From an uncultured Faecalibacterium sp. (GTDB lineage Bacteria; Bacillota; Clostridia; Oscillospirales; Ruminococcaceae), in contig CAJFNF010000004.1 in the NCBI GenBank assembly GCA_904394215.1, forward strand, positions 1 through 64,000: 64,000 bases of DNA. The letters run 5' to 3'. Numbering within the stretch: the stretch's first letter is position 1; each line of letters begins with the position of its first letter. The translations under genes were made by a program, and so were the position numbers. Below are positions 34,734 to 42,040 of the stretch, piece by piece. The notes beneath the pieces are model-generated. The model was not told the DNA's origin and ran no database searches. It saw only the letters and a list, made by a program, of their open reading frames with translations.

Positions 34734-35192
34734 ATGGCCCGCAGCAGCAGCTACAACACCCACACCCGCCAGCTCATTCTGGATTACCTCACCCGGAACC
34801 GGCACCGGACGGTGAGCGCAGCCGACATCCTGTCCCACCTGGAAACCGAGGGCCAGCGCACCAACCCCACCACTGTCTACCGCTATCTGGACAAGCTGGC
34901 CGGCGAACAGCGGGTGATGAAATATGTGGCCGACAAGGGCGAGCGGGCGGTCTACCAGCTCACCGACGCCCAGAGCCACTGCCATGAGCACATCCACCTC
35001 AAGTGCATCCGCTGCGGCGAGATCTTCCACATGGACTGCCATTTCATGGACGAGGTGCGCCAGCACCTTCTGGCCGAGCACGGCTTCACCCTCCAGTGCG
35101 AGGGGAGCATTTTGTACGGGCTGTGCCGCCGCTGCGCCCAAAAAGAAGCGGCAGAACAGGATTCCATGGTTGACAGCGGCGCCCAGCCGTGA
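34734..35192 (+). CDS. Fur-family metalloregulator (Fur/Zur/PerR type)
   Basis: 152 residues from ATG 34734 (AAGGAAG about 14 bases upstream; an alternative ATG at 34683 has no ribosome site). Winged helix with NPTTVYRYLDKLAGEQRVMKY, then the sensory/zinc region HCHEHIHLKCIRCGEIFHMDC and a second pair LYGLCRRC, so the structural four-Cys zinc site is intact. The many His and Cys suggest metal sensing, Zur being slightly more likely than PerR, but sequence does not decide. The stop codon abuts the -10 box of the asnB promoter. Confidence 0.9.
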   Translation: MARSSSYNTHTRQLILDYLTRNRHRTVSAADILSHLETEGQRTNPTTVYRYLDKLAGEQRVMKYVADKGERAVYQLTDAQSHCHEHIHLKCIRCGEIFHMDCHFMDEVRQHLLAEHGFTLQCEGSILYGLCRRCAQKEAAEQDSMVDSGAQP

Positions 35193-35198
35193 TACAAT
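35170..35198 (+). promoter_or_regulatory. Promoter of the asnB T-box transcript
   Basis: -35 TTGACA (35170-35175), 17-base spacer, -10 TACAAT (35193-35198). The -35 box lies inside the last codons of the Fur-family gene. Confidence 0.8.
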
Positions 35199-35204
35199 GC
35201 TTGC

Positions 35205-35488
35205 ATCAAAAGCTGTGACCGGGAAAAGTAAGGTCCATCAGGTTTTCTGCCAGAGAGCGCGGGCAGGTGAGAGCCGCGCAGAAGACCGGACCCGAACGAA
35301 CACCCGTGAGCTTCCGCCTGAACCCGCCGGATTTCCCGGGGCAGTAGGGCCGGACGCCAGCCGCACGTTAAGCGGCAGCGCTTTCAACGAGGAGAGCGCA
35401 GAGGGGCCGGCTATGCCGGCAAACTAGGTGGCACCACGGATACGGCAGCATTCGTCCTACAGAAGAGGATGAGCGCTGCCGTATTTTT
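35205..35488 (+). promoter_or_regulatory. T-box leader, predicted Asn-specific, controlling asnB
   Basis: Contains the T-box landmarks: AGAGAG at 35252-35257, GGTGAGAGCC at 35265-35274, candidate specifier AAC (Asn) at 35299-35301 (another AAC at 35295-35297), the T-box proper AGGTGGCACCACGG at 35426-35439, and a terminator stem TACGGCAGC / GCTGCCGTA followed by TTTTT (35441-35488). The downstream gene makes asparagine, fitting readthrough when uncharged tRNA-Asn accumulates. Confidence 0.92.
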
Positions 35489-35510
35489 ATTTGCAAAGGA
35501 GAATTGCGCT

Positions 35511-37097
35511 ATGTGTTGTATCATGGGTTACACGGGGCACGATCTGTCTGCTGCCCAGTTCAAGGAATATCTGATGCGCACCGTCGACCGTGGTCCTGAC
35601 GACCAGCGGGTGGTGGAAGGGCCCTTCGGCCTGATGGGATTCGGGCGCCTGGCCATCATGGGCCTGACCCCCGACGGCATGCAGCCCTTCTACCGCGGCG
35701 CCGACTGCGTGGTCTGCAACGGCGAGGTCTACGGCTTCCGCTTTGAGAAGGAAATCCTCAAGCGGGCCGGCTACAAATTCGTCTCCGACTGCGACTGCGA
35801 GATCCTGCTGCCCCTCTACTACGAGTACGGGCTGGACATGTTCCGCCACATGGATTCCGAGTTTGCCCTGATCATGTACGATTCCCGCAAGGACCGGCTG
35901 ATCGCCGCCCGGGACCCCATCGGCATCCGGCCCCTGTTCTACGGCTATTCCAAGTCCAGCCACCAGATCGCCTTTGCCAGCGAGCTGCAGAACCTGGTGG
36001 GCTGGTGCGATGACATCCGGCCCTTCCCCATCGGCAGCTACTACTGCGACGGACGGTTTGTCCGCTACGAGGACATCGCCGATGTCCCCGCCCCCCACGC
36101 CGACGGCATGGAGGAAGTGCTCAAAAACATCCGTGAAAAGCTGATTGCCGGCGTGGAAAAACGGCTGGACGCCGACGCCCCGGTGGGCTTCCTGCTGTCG
36201 GGCGGCCTGGATTCCTCCCTGGTCTGCGCCATCGCGGCCCGCAAGCTGAACAAGCCCATCCGTACCTTCGCCATCGGCATGGACACCGACGCCATCGACC
36301 TGAAGTATGCCCGCCAGACCGCCGAGTATCTGGGCAGCGAGCACCACGAGATCATCATCAACCGGGACACCGTCATCAACAGCCTGGAAGAGGTGATCCG
36401 GATCCTGGGCACCTGGGACATCACCACCGTCCGGGCCAGCGTGGGCATGTACCTTCTGTGCAAGGCCATCCATGAACAGACCGACGTCCGGGTCCTGCTG
36501 ACCGGCGAAATCTCGGACGAGCTGTTCGGCTACAAGTACACCGACTACGCCCCCACCGCCGACGCCTTCCAGCAGGAATCCCAAAAGCGGATCCGCGAGC
36601 TGTACATGTACGACGTGCTGCGGGCCGACCGCTGCATTTCGGCCAACAGCATCGAGGCCCGCGTTCCCTTCGGGGATCTGGACTTTGTCCGCTACGTCAT
36701 GGCCATTGATCCTGAGATGAAGGTCAACCGTTACGGCAAGGGCAAGTACCTGCTGCGGAAGGCCTTTGAGGGCGACTGGCTGCCCCCCGAGATTCTCTGG
36801 CGCGAGAAGGCCGCCTTCTCGGACGCCGTGGGACACAGCATGGTGGACGACATCAAGGAGTACGCCGAGCAGGTTTACACCGACGAGATGTTCCAGCAGC
36901 GCCGGGCCAACTATTCGGCCCACTGCATGCCCTTCACCAAAGAGAGCCTGCTCTACCGCGAGATCTTCGAGAAATACTACTACGACCAGGCCCGCACCAT
37001 CGTCAGCTTCTGGATGCCCAACAAGGCATGGCCCAACTGCAACGTCAACGACCCCTCTGCCCGCGTCCTGGCCAACTACGGCGCTTCCGGCGTGTAA
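35511..37097 (+). CDS. asnB: Asparagine synthase (glutamine-hydrolysing)
   Basis: Makes asparagine from aspartate, ATP and glutamine. 528 residues from ATG 35511 (GGAG upstream), which puts the catalytic nucleophile at Cys2 (MCCIMGY). An upstream in-frame start at 35469 lies inside the T-box terminator and is rejected. The Ntn amidotransferase domain (1-190) has DRGPDDQR and VVCNGEVYGF. The synthetase domain (about 200-500) has the PP-loop LLSGGLDSSLVCAIAA and TGEISDELFGYKYT. Regulated by the T-box. Confidence 0.97.
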   Translation: MCCIMGYTGHDLSAAQFKEYLMRTVDRGPDDQRVVEGPFGLMGFGRLAIMGLTPDGMQPFYRGADCVVCNGEVYGFRFEKEILKRAGYKFVSDCDCEILLPLYYEYGLDMFRHMDSEFALIMYDSRKDRLIAARDPIGIRPLFYGYSKSSHQIAFASELQNLVGWCDDIRPFPIGSYYCDGRFVRYEDIADVPAPHADGMEEVLKNIREKLIAGVEKRLDADAPVGFLLSGGLDSSLVCAIAARKLNKPIRTFAIGMDTDAIDLKYARQTAEYLGSEHHEIIINRDTVINSLEEVIRILGTWDITTVRASVGMYLLCKAIHEQTDVRVLLTGEISDELFGYKYTDYAPTADAFQQESQKRIRELYMYDVLRADRCISANSIEARVPFGDLDFVRYVMAIDPEMKVNRYGKGKYLLRKAFEGDWLPPEILWREKAAFSDAVGHSMVDDIKEYAEQVYTDEMFQQRRANYSAHCMPFTKESLLYREIFEKYYYDQARTIVSFWMPNKAWPNCNVNDPSARVLANYGASGV

Positions 37098-37100
37098 CTC

Positions 37101-37124
37101 CCTACTTTTTCGAGAAAAAGTAGG
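37101..37124 (+). repeat. Perfect hairpin just after asnB
   Basis: CCTACTTTTTC GA GAAAAAGTAGG, an 11-bp perfect inverted repeat starting a few bases after the asnB stop. The following bases are CAAAAAGCTTTTT, so it is a weak terminator at best and may be part of the repeat block that follows. Confidence 0.7.
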
Positions 37125-37132
37125 CAAAAAGC

Positions 37133-37285
37133 TTTTTACTGGGTACCATTCACTCTGGCCGCACTTACGTGAGGGCCAGGGGGTTGCGAACCCCTGCATC
37201 TTCATCTACGTTTGGGCTGCGCCCGGGTACCCGGAGACCTTCGTCTCACCCGATCTTGCATCCAATCCCTGCTCCTGTCCCGGGG
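37133..37285. repeat. Extragenic direct repeat A, copy 1
   Basis: About 153 bases beginning TTTTTACTGGGTACC and ending in CTGCTCCTGTCCCGGGG. The last 91 bases (37195-37285) closely match copy 2 at 37356-37446, including TCTCACCCGATCTTGCATCC identically. No plausible protein is encoded; short frames in several registers merely repeat the same peptides. Confidence 0.85.
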
Positions 37286-37292
37286 GCGGGGA

Positions 37293-37446
37293 TTTTTACT
37301 TTGTACCGGGCAACGGCTCCGGCTTACGTTTCGTCCTGCCGGCGGCCCTGCCCCGTGCATCTTCGTTTACGCTTGGGCTGCGCCCGGGCACACGGAAAGT
37401 CTCGTCTCACCCGATCTTGCATCCAATCCCTGCTCCTGTCCCGGGG
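37293..37446. repeat. Extragenic direct repeat A, copy 2
   Basis: Same unit as 37133-37285, period about 160 bases. The 5' third has diverged strongly while the 3' 91 bases are well conserved, suggesting duplication followed by unequal drift or selection on the 3' part. Confidence 0.85.
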
Positions 37447-37470
37447 CATAGCAGTTCCCCGGCCCAGAAT

Positions 37471-37529
37471 CCTTTTTTCCTCTATTGGCACTGTCTCACC
37501 AAAAGGCACCCCGCAGCGTAACCCCAGAA
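37471..37529. repeat. Extragenic direct repeat B, copy 1
   Basis: Starts CCTTTTTTCCTCTATTGGCA and contains TGTCTCACCAAAAGGCACCC. The second copy lies 82 bases on, at 37553-37610. TCTCACC is shared with repeat A. Confidence 0.8.
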
Positions 37530-37552
37530 GGAGCCGTCCCCGCCCCCGGGAA

Positions 37553-37610
37553 CCCTTTTCCTCTATTGGCATTGTCTCACCGAAAGGCACCCTTCAACGA
37601 AAATCCAGAA
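37553..37610. repeat. Extragenic direct repeat B, copy 2
   Basis: CCCTTTTCCTCTATTGGCAT then TGTCTCACCGAAAGGCACCC, about 80 percent identical by eye to copy 1. The rest of 37611-37710 shows nothing I can name. Confidence 0.8.
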
Positions 37611-37710
37611 AAAACAGCCCACGGCTCCCAGCCCCACCGGGGCGGGGGACCGCTAAAAGGGCGGCGGTCGGGTTTAGATAACAAATCGAAAACACAGCAG
37701 TTTCTAGCGC

Positions 37711-37746
37711 AAAAAAGGCCCCTGCCGCATTGGCAGGAGCCTTTTT
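37711..37746. terminator. Bidirectional terminator after the DUF4097 gene
   Basis: AAAAAAGGCCCCTGCC / GGCAGGAGCCTTTTT hairpin with a five-base loop; works on both strands. Confidence 0.88.
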
Positions 37747-37759
37747 GTATTTGTTTGGG

Positions 37760-38527
37760 TCAGCCGGTGAATTTTACCTTGACATCGCCGTTCTGAGCCT
37801 TCATGGTGGCGCTGGCCACCCCGGTGCCCGGCTGGTCCTCCAGGTTGCTGTCGCCGTTTTTGGCCTCCACTTTCAGCCGGTAATCCGCTTTGGTGCCGGC
37901 CAGGGTCCCAGTGATGTTCCCGTTCTGAGCAGTCAGGTCGTAGTCCAGCCCGTAGGGATGATCCAGCCGGATATTCCCGTTGCCGGCTTTGGCATGCACC
38001 TTCACCCCCCGGGTGTTTTCCAGGGTTACGTTCCCATTTCCGGCGCCCAGGGTCAACTTTTCAGCCTCCACGCCCGACGCCGTAATGCTGCCGTTGCGGG
38101 TCTTGCCCTCGATCCTGTCGTACACCGCCTCCGGCAGGGTGATGGTTATTTGGTTGTCCCAGACTACCACATTCCCTGACACGGTTGCATCGATCACCTT
38201 GAGGTGAACCGGCTTCCCCGGGTCGATTTTGAGCTTCTCCCCTTCGGTAGCTTCCACCCGCACCGTCAGGACCCCGTCCTTCAGGTCAAAGTCATAGGCG
38301 TACTCTCCCCGGGCCTCGGCATCTGAGTCCACCTGGATGGTGCTGCCTGTCCCCTTCTGAATCACGAGGACAGCGTTTTCCACATCCGCCACCACCGACG
38401 TCACCGTCTGGGCCGTCTCATACTGGCGGACGGTGTCCCCTTCCTCTGCCCATGCGGGCAGGGCCAGGCCTGCCAGCAGCCCGGCGGCCGTCAGGGCCGC
38501 GGTTAGTTTCATACCCCATTTGGACAT
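37760..38527 (-). CDS. Secreted DUF4097-type beta-repeat protein
   Basis: 255 residues from ATG 38527 (AAGGAGG upstream). Signal peptide about 1-24: MKLTAALTAAGLLAGLALPAWA, cleavage after AWA, no lipobox. The mature part is made of short beta-strand repeats with alternating Gly/Asn (KTRNGSITASGV, GAGNGNVTLENT, KAGNGNIRLDHP, TAQNGNITGTL, EAKNGDSNLED, KAQNGDVKVKFTG), the pattern of DUF4097/adhesin-like beta-helix domains. The function of this family is unknown, often cell-surface or envelope associated. It stands alone, convergent with the asnB transcript. Confidence 0.82.
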   Translation of the reverse strand: MSKWGMKLTAALTAAGLLAGLALPAWAEEGDTVRQYETAQTVTSVVADVENAVLVIQKGTGSTIQVDSDAEARGEYAYDFDLKDGVLTVRVEATEGEKLKIDPGKPVHLKVIDATVSGNVVVWDNQITITLPEAVYDRIEGKTRNGSITASGVEAEKLTLGAGNGNVTLENTRGVKVHAKAGNGNIRLDHPYGLDYDLTAQNGNITGTLAGTKADYRLKVEAKNGDSNLEDQPGTGVASATMKAQNGDVKVKFTG

Positions 38528-38643
38528 AACCTTTGCCTCCTTTTGACTGCAGGGTGATATTGCTGTTTCCATTCTACCATAGTCCATTCAGCTTTCCAGG
38601 ATTTTGCAGCAAAATGAGGTTTTTCTGCCGCGAAAAGGGGCTG

Positions 38644-39819
38644 TCAGTCCTTCGGATGGCCCACGATGTCGTACAGGTCTGCCCCGGCCCAGTGTTCAAA
38701 GTAGCCCTTCAGCTCAAAGTTCTTGTCCCACTTGTCCTGGGGGTAGTCCCCGTACCGGCGGCGGACGTCCTCCATCCGGGCCGCCATGTCCACCGGGCCG
38801 TCGGGGCCCGCAATGGAATCGCACAGCTGGATCAGCCGGTCGTAGTCGTCGTAGACCGCGGCCTCCAGGGCGGCGGTCAGTTCGGCCAGGGCCTCGGGGG
38901 GAATGTCCCGGTGGCCCACGTAGGCGTCGATACCCTGGATCTGGAAGGAGTGGGTCAGGCAGATTTTGGCCACCTCGCCGTAGCCCTGCTCGGCCATGTA
39001 CTTCCAGCCGTAGTAGACGTGGCGCAGATGCCCGTCCCCCCACCGGCGGCCAATGTCATGGAGCAGGCCCAGCACATAGGCCTTGTCCGGGTCCAGGCCC
39101 GGGCACCGGGCCGCGATTTTTTCAGCGCAGGCCGCCGCCGTCCGGCAGTGGTCCGCCCAGCGGCCGTGGACCTGGCTCACTTCGCTGTACCGCGCCTGGC
39201 CCTCGGCCAGGATTTGTTCTGCCTGCTGGCGGCTGGGAACCATCGAATCCTTCCTTTCTTTGGGGGCGCTGCCCGGCAGGGCCCCGATGTTCTGGGCCGC
39301 CCGGGCGATGGACCCCAGGATTTCCACCAGTTCGTCCTCCTGCAGCCGGCCGCTGTTGTTGTAAAAGGCGTAGTAGCACCCCCGCACGCAGAAGGACAGC
39401 ACCACCCGCCGCACCGGGTCCTCCCAGTACCCCGGGTTTTCCCGGCTGGTCATCTCCCGCAGGCGGCTTTCCAGCCGGTCCACCAGGGCCCCCTGCCGGG
39501 ACCCCGAAAACAAAATCTCCACCTGCCGCCCATGGGCCACAAAGGCCCGGAACAGTTCCTGCGTCAGCCACTCAGGGCGGCTGCGCAAGTCCTCGGCCCG
39601 GATGGGCCCCACCCGGGCCAGAATTTCCTCCACCAGCTGGTTTTCCATGGTCTGTGCCAGGGCGTATACGTCCGGGTAGTGGGCATAAAAAGTCGACTTG
39701 TGGATCTGAGCCGCTTCGCACAGCTCCCGCACCCGGATTTTTTCCAGGGGCTTTTCCGCCCGCTGGGCCAGAAACGCCTCCTGAATCGCCCGCTCTGTCT
39801 TTGCAATCCGCCGGTCCAT
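38644..39819 (-). CDS. TetR-family regulator fused to an HD-domain phosphohydrolase
   Basis: 391 residues in one open frame. Residues 1-190 are TetR-like: helix-turn-helix ELCEAAQIHKSTFYAHYPDV (28-47), then a helical effector-like region. Residues about 193-391 form an HD domain: HCRTAAACAEKIAARC, LLHDIGRRWGDGHLRH (HD pair near 253), THSFQIQG and DDYDRLIQLCDSIAG. The junction (KERKDSMVPSRQQ) contains an internal ATG at 39243 preceded by GGAAGG. A separate 199-residue HD protein may therefore also be made, or two genes became fused. The HD substrate is unknown (nucleotide or phosphoester). A perfect palindrome lies upstream. Fusion is what the sequence shows; function is inferred. Confidence 0.85.
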   Translation of the reverse strand: MDRRIAKTERAIQEAFLAQRAEKPLEKIRVRELCEAAQIHKSTFYAHYPDVYALAQTMENQLVEEILARVGPIRAEDLRSRPEWLTQELFRAFVAHGRQVEILFSGSRQGALVDRLESRLREMTSRENPGYWEDPVRRVVLSFCVRGCYYAFYNNSGRLQEDELVEILGSIARAAQNIGALPGSAPKERKDSMVPSRQQAEQILAEGQARYSEVSQVHGRWADHCRTAAACAEKIAARCPGLDPDKAYVLGLLHDIGRRWGDGHLRHVYYGWKYMAEQGYGEVAKICLTHSFQIQGIDAYVGHRDIPPEALAELTAALEAAVYDDYDRLIQLCDSIAGPDGPVDMAARMEDVRRRYGDYPQDKWDKNFELKGYFEHWAGADLYDIVGHPKD

Positions 39820-39867
39820 GGCCTCTCCCTCCTCTGTCAGGGGCTGATATTCCGACTTTTTCCAACT

Positions 39868-39887
39868 AGAGTCGGTTATCCGACTCT
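39868..39887. promoter_or_regulatory. Palindromic operator candidate for the TetR-HD regulator
   Basis: AGAGTCGG TTAT CCGACTCT, a perfect 8+8 palindrome with a 4-base centre, 49 bases upstream of the TetR-HD start. A further half-site CCGACT lies at 39852-39857. This is a typical place and shape for an autoregulatory TetR site. Confidence 0.7.
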
Positions 39888-39903
39888 TTTCGGTTTTTGC
39901 TTA

Positions 39904-39932
39904 TGGACAGGGTCTCCCCATCCTCTTACAAT
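39904..39932 (+). promoter_or_regulatory. Promoter-like sequence pointing into the niaR-like gene (antisense)
   Basis: -35 TGGACA (39904-39909), 17-base spacer, -10 TACAAT (39927-39932) on the + strand, 20 bases before the 3' end of the minus-strand regulator gene. No + strand gene follows until glgB at 42041. Confidence 0.4.
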
Positions 39933-39953
39933 ATCCATAAAGGCGGATGGATG

Positions 39954-40472
39954 CTATTCTTTCCGGTACAGCAGCCCCGCCTGGTCCAGGGCCGCCTCAA
40001 TCCGCCGGAAGGCCGCCTCGTCGGCGCAGCGGATGGTGTGCAGATGCACTCCGCCGGTCATCCGGCTCAGCAGGCTGTCGGGGGCTGCCTCCGCCTGTTT
40101 CACAAAGGCGTCGGCATCGTACCGGCTGGACACATTCAGATTGCCCCGGATCTCGCCGTAGAGGGCGTTTTCCACCATCACATCCACCACGGTGCCTCCC
40201 TGGTCCGCCACCGTGTACAGTTCCCGGCGCATCTCTTCGGGGGTGTTGTGGACGCAGGCCACCAGGCCGGTATACCCTGCCGCCGCCGGAAGCATCCGGT
40301 AGCCCCGGGGGGTGGCGTCGATCCGGGCGCCCCCCGCCCGCAGCAGGGCCACATCCCCCACCACGATCTGGCGGGACACCCCCAGCTCCCCGGCCAGGGC
40401 GCTGGCGCTCACCGGGCTGCCGGCTTTGGCCAGCCGTTCCAGGATGGCTTTGCGGCGGGCTGCTGCATCCAT
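39954..40472 (-). CDS. NiaR-like transcriptional repressor (HTH plus 3H domain)
   Basis: 172 residues from ATG 40472 (GGGGAG upstream). The N-terminal helix-turn-helix (8-60) [38 protein letters not shown] is followed by the 3H domain: [23 protein letters not shown] (first His), VENALYGEI and [12 protein letters not shown] with paired His. In characterised NiaR the 3H domain binds nicotinate and represses NAD-salvage or niacin-transport genes. None of those genes is nearby; it follows the GH13 gene by overlap-scale spacing and is probably co-transcribed with it. Confidence 0.88.
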   Translation of the reverse strand: MDAAARRKAILERLAKAGSPVSASALAGELGVSRQIVVGDVALLRAGGARIDATPRGYRMLPAAAGYTGLVACVHNTPEEMRRELYTVADQGGTVVDVMVENALYGEIRGNLNVSSRYDADAFVKQAEAAPDSLLSRMTGGVHLHTIRCADEAAFRRIEAALDQAGLLYRKE

Positions 40473-40486
40473 ACCCTTCTCCCCTT

Positions 40487-41845
40487 TCACTGTCCCAGCC
40501 CCAGGATGGTGCCGTAATTGCCGGGCAGGTCCAGCTTCAGGCGGCCATCCTCAATCCGGGCGTTCACCGGCTGGCTGCCTGTGCAGCCTTCCAGCAGGTC
40601 TTCCACCTGTTCCGAGGGCACCGGCAGGTTCATCTCCAGATGGGCCGGGGCGTCGGCGTTGTTCAGCACCGTCACCAGGGACCGGCCCTCCAGGGTCCGG
40701 GCAAAGGCGTACCGCTCGGTGGTCAGGATCAGCTCCTGGGGTTTGCCCCAGGTCAGGGCCGGTTCCTCCGCCTTCAGCTTGCCCAGGGCGGCGTAGACGC
40801 TGGTGACCGGGTTTTCGGTGACGGCATCCTGGTAGTCGGCCAGGTCCAGGCAGGGACGCAGGGGCCAGTCGCTGCCCCATTCCTTCTTGCCCTCGATGCC
40901 GAATTCCGAACCGTAATAAATGGACGGGATTCCCCACAGGGTATACACCAGGATGGCGATATGCCGGATGTGGGCCCGGTTCCGCAGCTTGTTGGGCAGC
41001 CGCTCCACGTCGTGGTTGTCCGAGAAGGTGTACAGCCGGGTGTCCCCGCACAGGCCCTGGAGCCGGCGCATGGTGTGGGCAATCTCAAAATAGTTGTGGT
41101 CGTTGTGGCCGCTCCACAGCCCCTTGTGGAGCTCGTAGTTGGTCACCGAGTGGAGGGTCTGGGGGTTGGCCCACCGGCTGTAATCCCCGTGGATCACCTC
41201 GCCCATCAGCCAGAAGTCGGGTTTCAGCCCGTCGGTGAACCGGCGCAGGTTCTGCATAAAGCCAAAGTCCAGCACGTCTGCGGCGTCCAGCCGGATGCCG
41301 TCGATGTCGAACTGTTCCACCCAGAATTTCACCGTGTCAAAGTGGTACTGCTGGACCTCCGGGTTCCGCTGGTTCAGTTTCACCAGCAGGTTGTGGCCGC
41401 CCCAGTTGCCATAGGAGAAGCCGTCGTTGTACTCGTTGTTCCCCCAGAAGTTCACATCGCAGAACCAGTCTTTGTACCGGCTGCCCTCCCGGTGGGCTTT
41501 CAGGTCCTCAAAGGCGAAAAAGCCCCGGCCCACATGGTTGAATACGCCGTCCACAATCACCTTCTGGCCCCGCTGGTGGCAGGCCGCCACAAAGGCGGCA
41601 AATTCTTCATTGGTGCCCAGGCGGCGGTCCACCAGACGGTAGTCGATGGTGTCGTAGCCGTGGGAACCGCTCTCGAACAAAGGTCCGATATAGATGGCGG
41701 TGCAGCCCAGATCCCAGGCGTGGGCCGCCCAGGCGTCCAGCTTTGCGAAGGCGCCGGGCACCGCCTGCCCGTCATTTTCGTGGGCGCACCCGCACAGACC
41801 CAGGGGGTAAATGTGATAAAAAACAGCGCTGTCATACCAAGCCAT
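40487..41845 (-). CDS. Alpha-amylase family (GH13) glycoside hydrolase, cytoplasmic
   Basis: 452 residues, no signal peptide. (beta/alpha)8 barrel with the four GH13 regions: [19 protein letters not shown] (nucleophile Asp), GEVIHGD (acid/base Glu) and FSDNHDVER (third Asp). The short C-terminal beta domain ends at LGQ. The conserved regions and intracellular location suggest a maltodextrin/cyclodextrin or neopullulanase-type hydrolase acting on imported oligosaccharides or glycogen. ATG 41845 is preferred over an upstream GTG at 41857 because AGGAG lies too close to the latter. Divergent from glgB. Confidence 0.92.
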   Translation of the reverse strand: MAWYDSAVFYHIYPLGLCGCAHENDGQAVPGAFAKLDAWAAHAWDLGCTAIYIGPLFESGSHGYDTIDYRLVDRRLGTNEEFAAFVAACHQRGQKVIVDGVFNHVGRGFFAFEDLKAHREGSRYKDWFCDVNFWGNNEYNDGFSYGNWGGHNLLVKLNQRNPEVQQYHFDTVKFWVEQFDIDGIRLDAADVLDFGFMQNLRRFTDGLKPDFWLMGEVIHGDYSRWANPQTLHSVTNYELHKGLWSGHNDHNYFEIAHTMRRLQGLCGDTRLYTFSDNHDVERLPNKLRNRAHIRHIAILVYTLWGIPSIYYGSEFGIEGKKEWGSDWPLRPCLDLADYQDAVTENPVTSVYAALGKLKAEEPALTWGKPQELILTTERYAFARTLEGRSLVTVLNNADAPAHLEMNLPVPSEQVEDLLEGCTGSQPVNARIEDGRLKLDLPGNYGTILGLGQ

Positions 41846-42040
41846 AATGTCATCCACTCCTGTATTCGCAGTTTTCGTTGCAGCTGTCTAAGATGTTCCT
41901 TCCGACAGTATAGCACAAAACCGGCAATCTTGTACCAGTTTTTTTCAGATTTGGTAAAAAATTATCGCTTGTTTAACAAAGTCCTCACAATCTTTTTGTA
42001 TTCTGGACCCATTGCAGTTTGTACCAAAGGAGAGCATGCT
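41846..42040. other. Divergent intergenic region between GH13 gene and glgB
   Basis: No gene. A minus-strand -10-like TATACT is at 41907-41912. On the + strand TTAACA, 17 bases, TTGTAT gives a weak promoter about 40 bases before glgB. The AT-rich centre (41930-42005) contains several TTGTTTAACAA-like inverted motifs that could bind a carbohydrate regulator. Confidence 0.4.

Noticed and set aside
35469..35510. Upstream in-frame start for asnB
   Set aside because: It lies within the T-box terminator, and the amidotransferase needs Cys directly after the initiator Met, which the 35511 start provides.
37324..37590. 88-codon minus-strand frame with repeated PFGETxPIEEK peptide
   Set aside because: The peptide repetition simply mirrors DNA repeat B; no ribosome site, and the frame differs from the repeat A register.
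37133..37610. CRISPR array
   Set aside because: Only two copies of each of two units, unit lengths of about 153 and 58 bases, no uniform spacers and no cas genes.
39947..42040. Upstream 698 codons of a 1325-codon frame that ends in GlgB
   Set aside because: The added part is antisense to the niaR-like and GH13 genes and is low-complexity Pro/Arg/Gly/His. GlgB has its own ribosome site and family-typical start at 42041.
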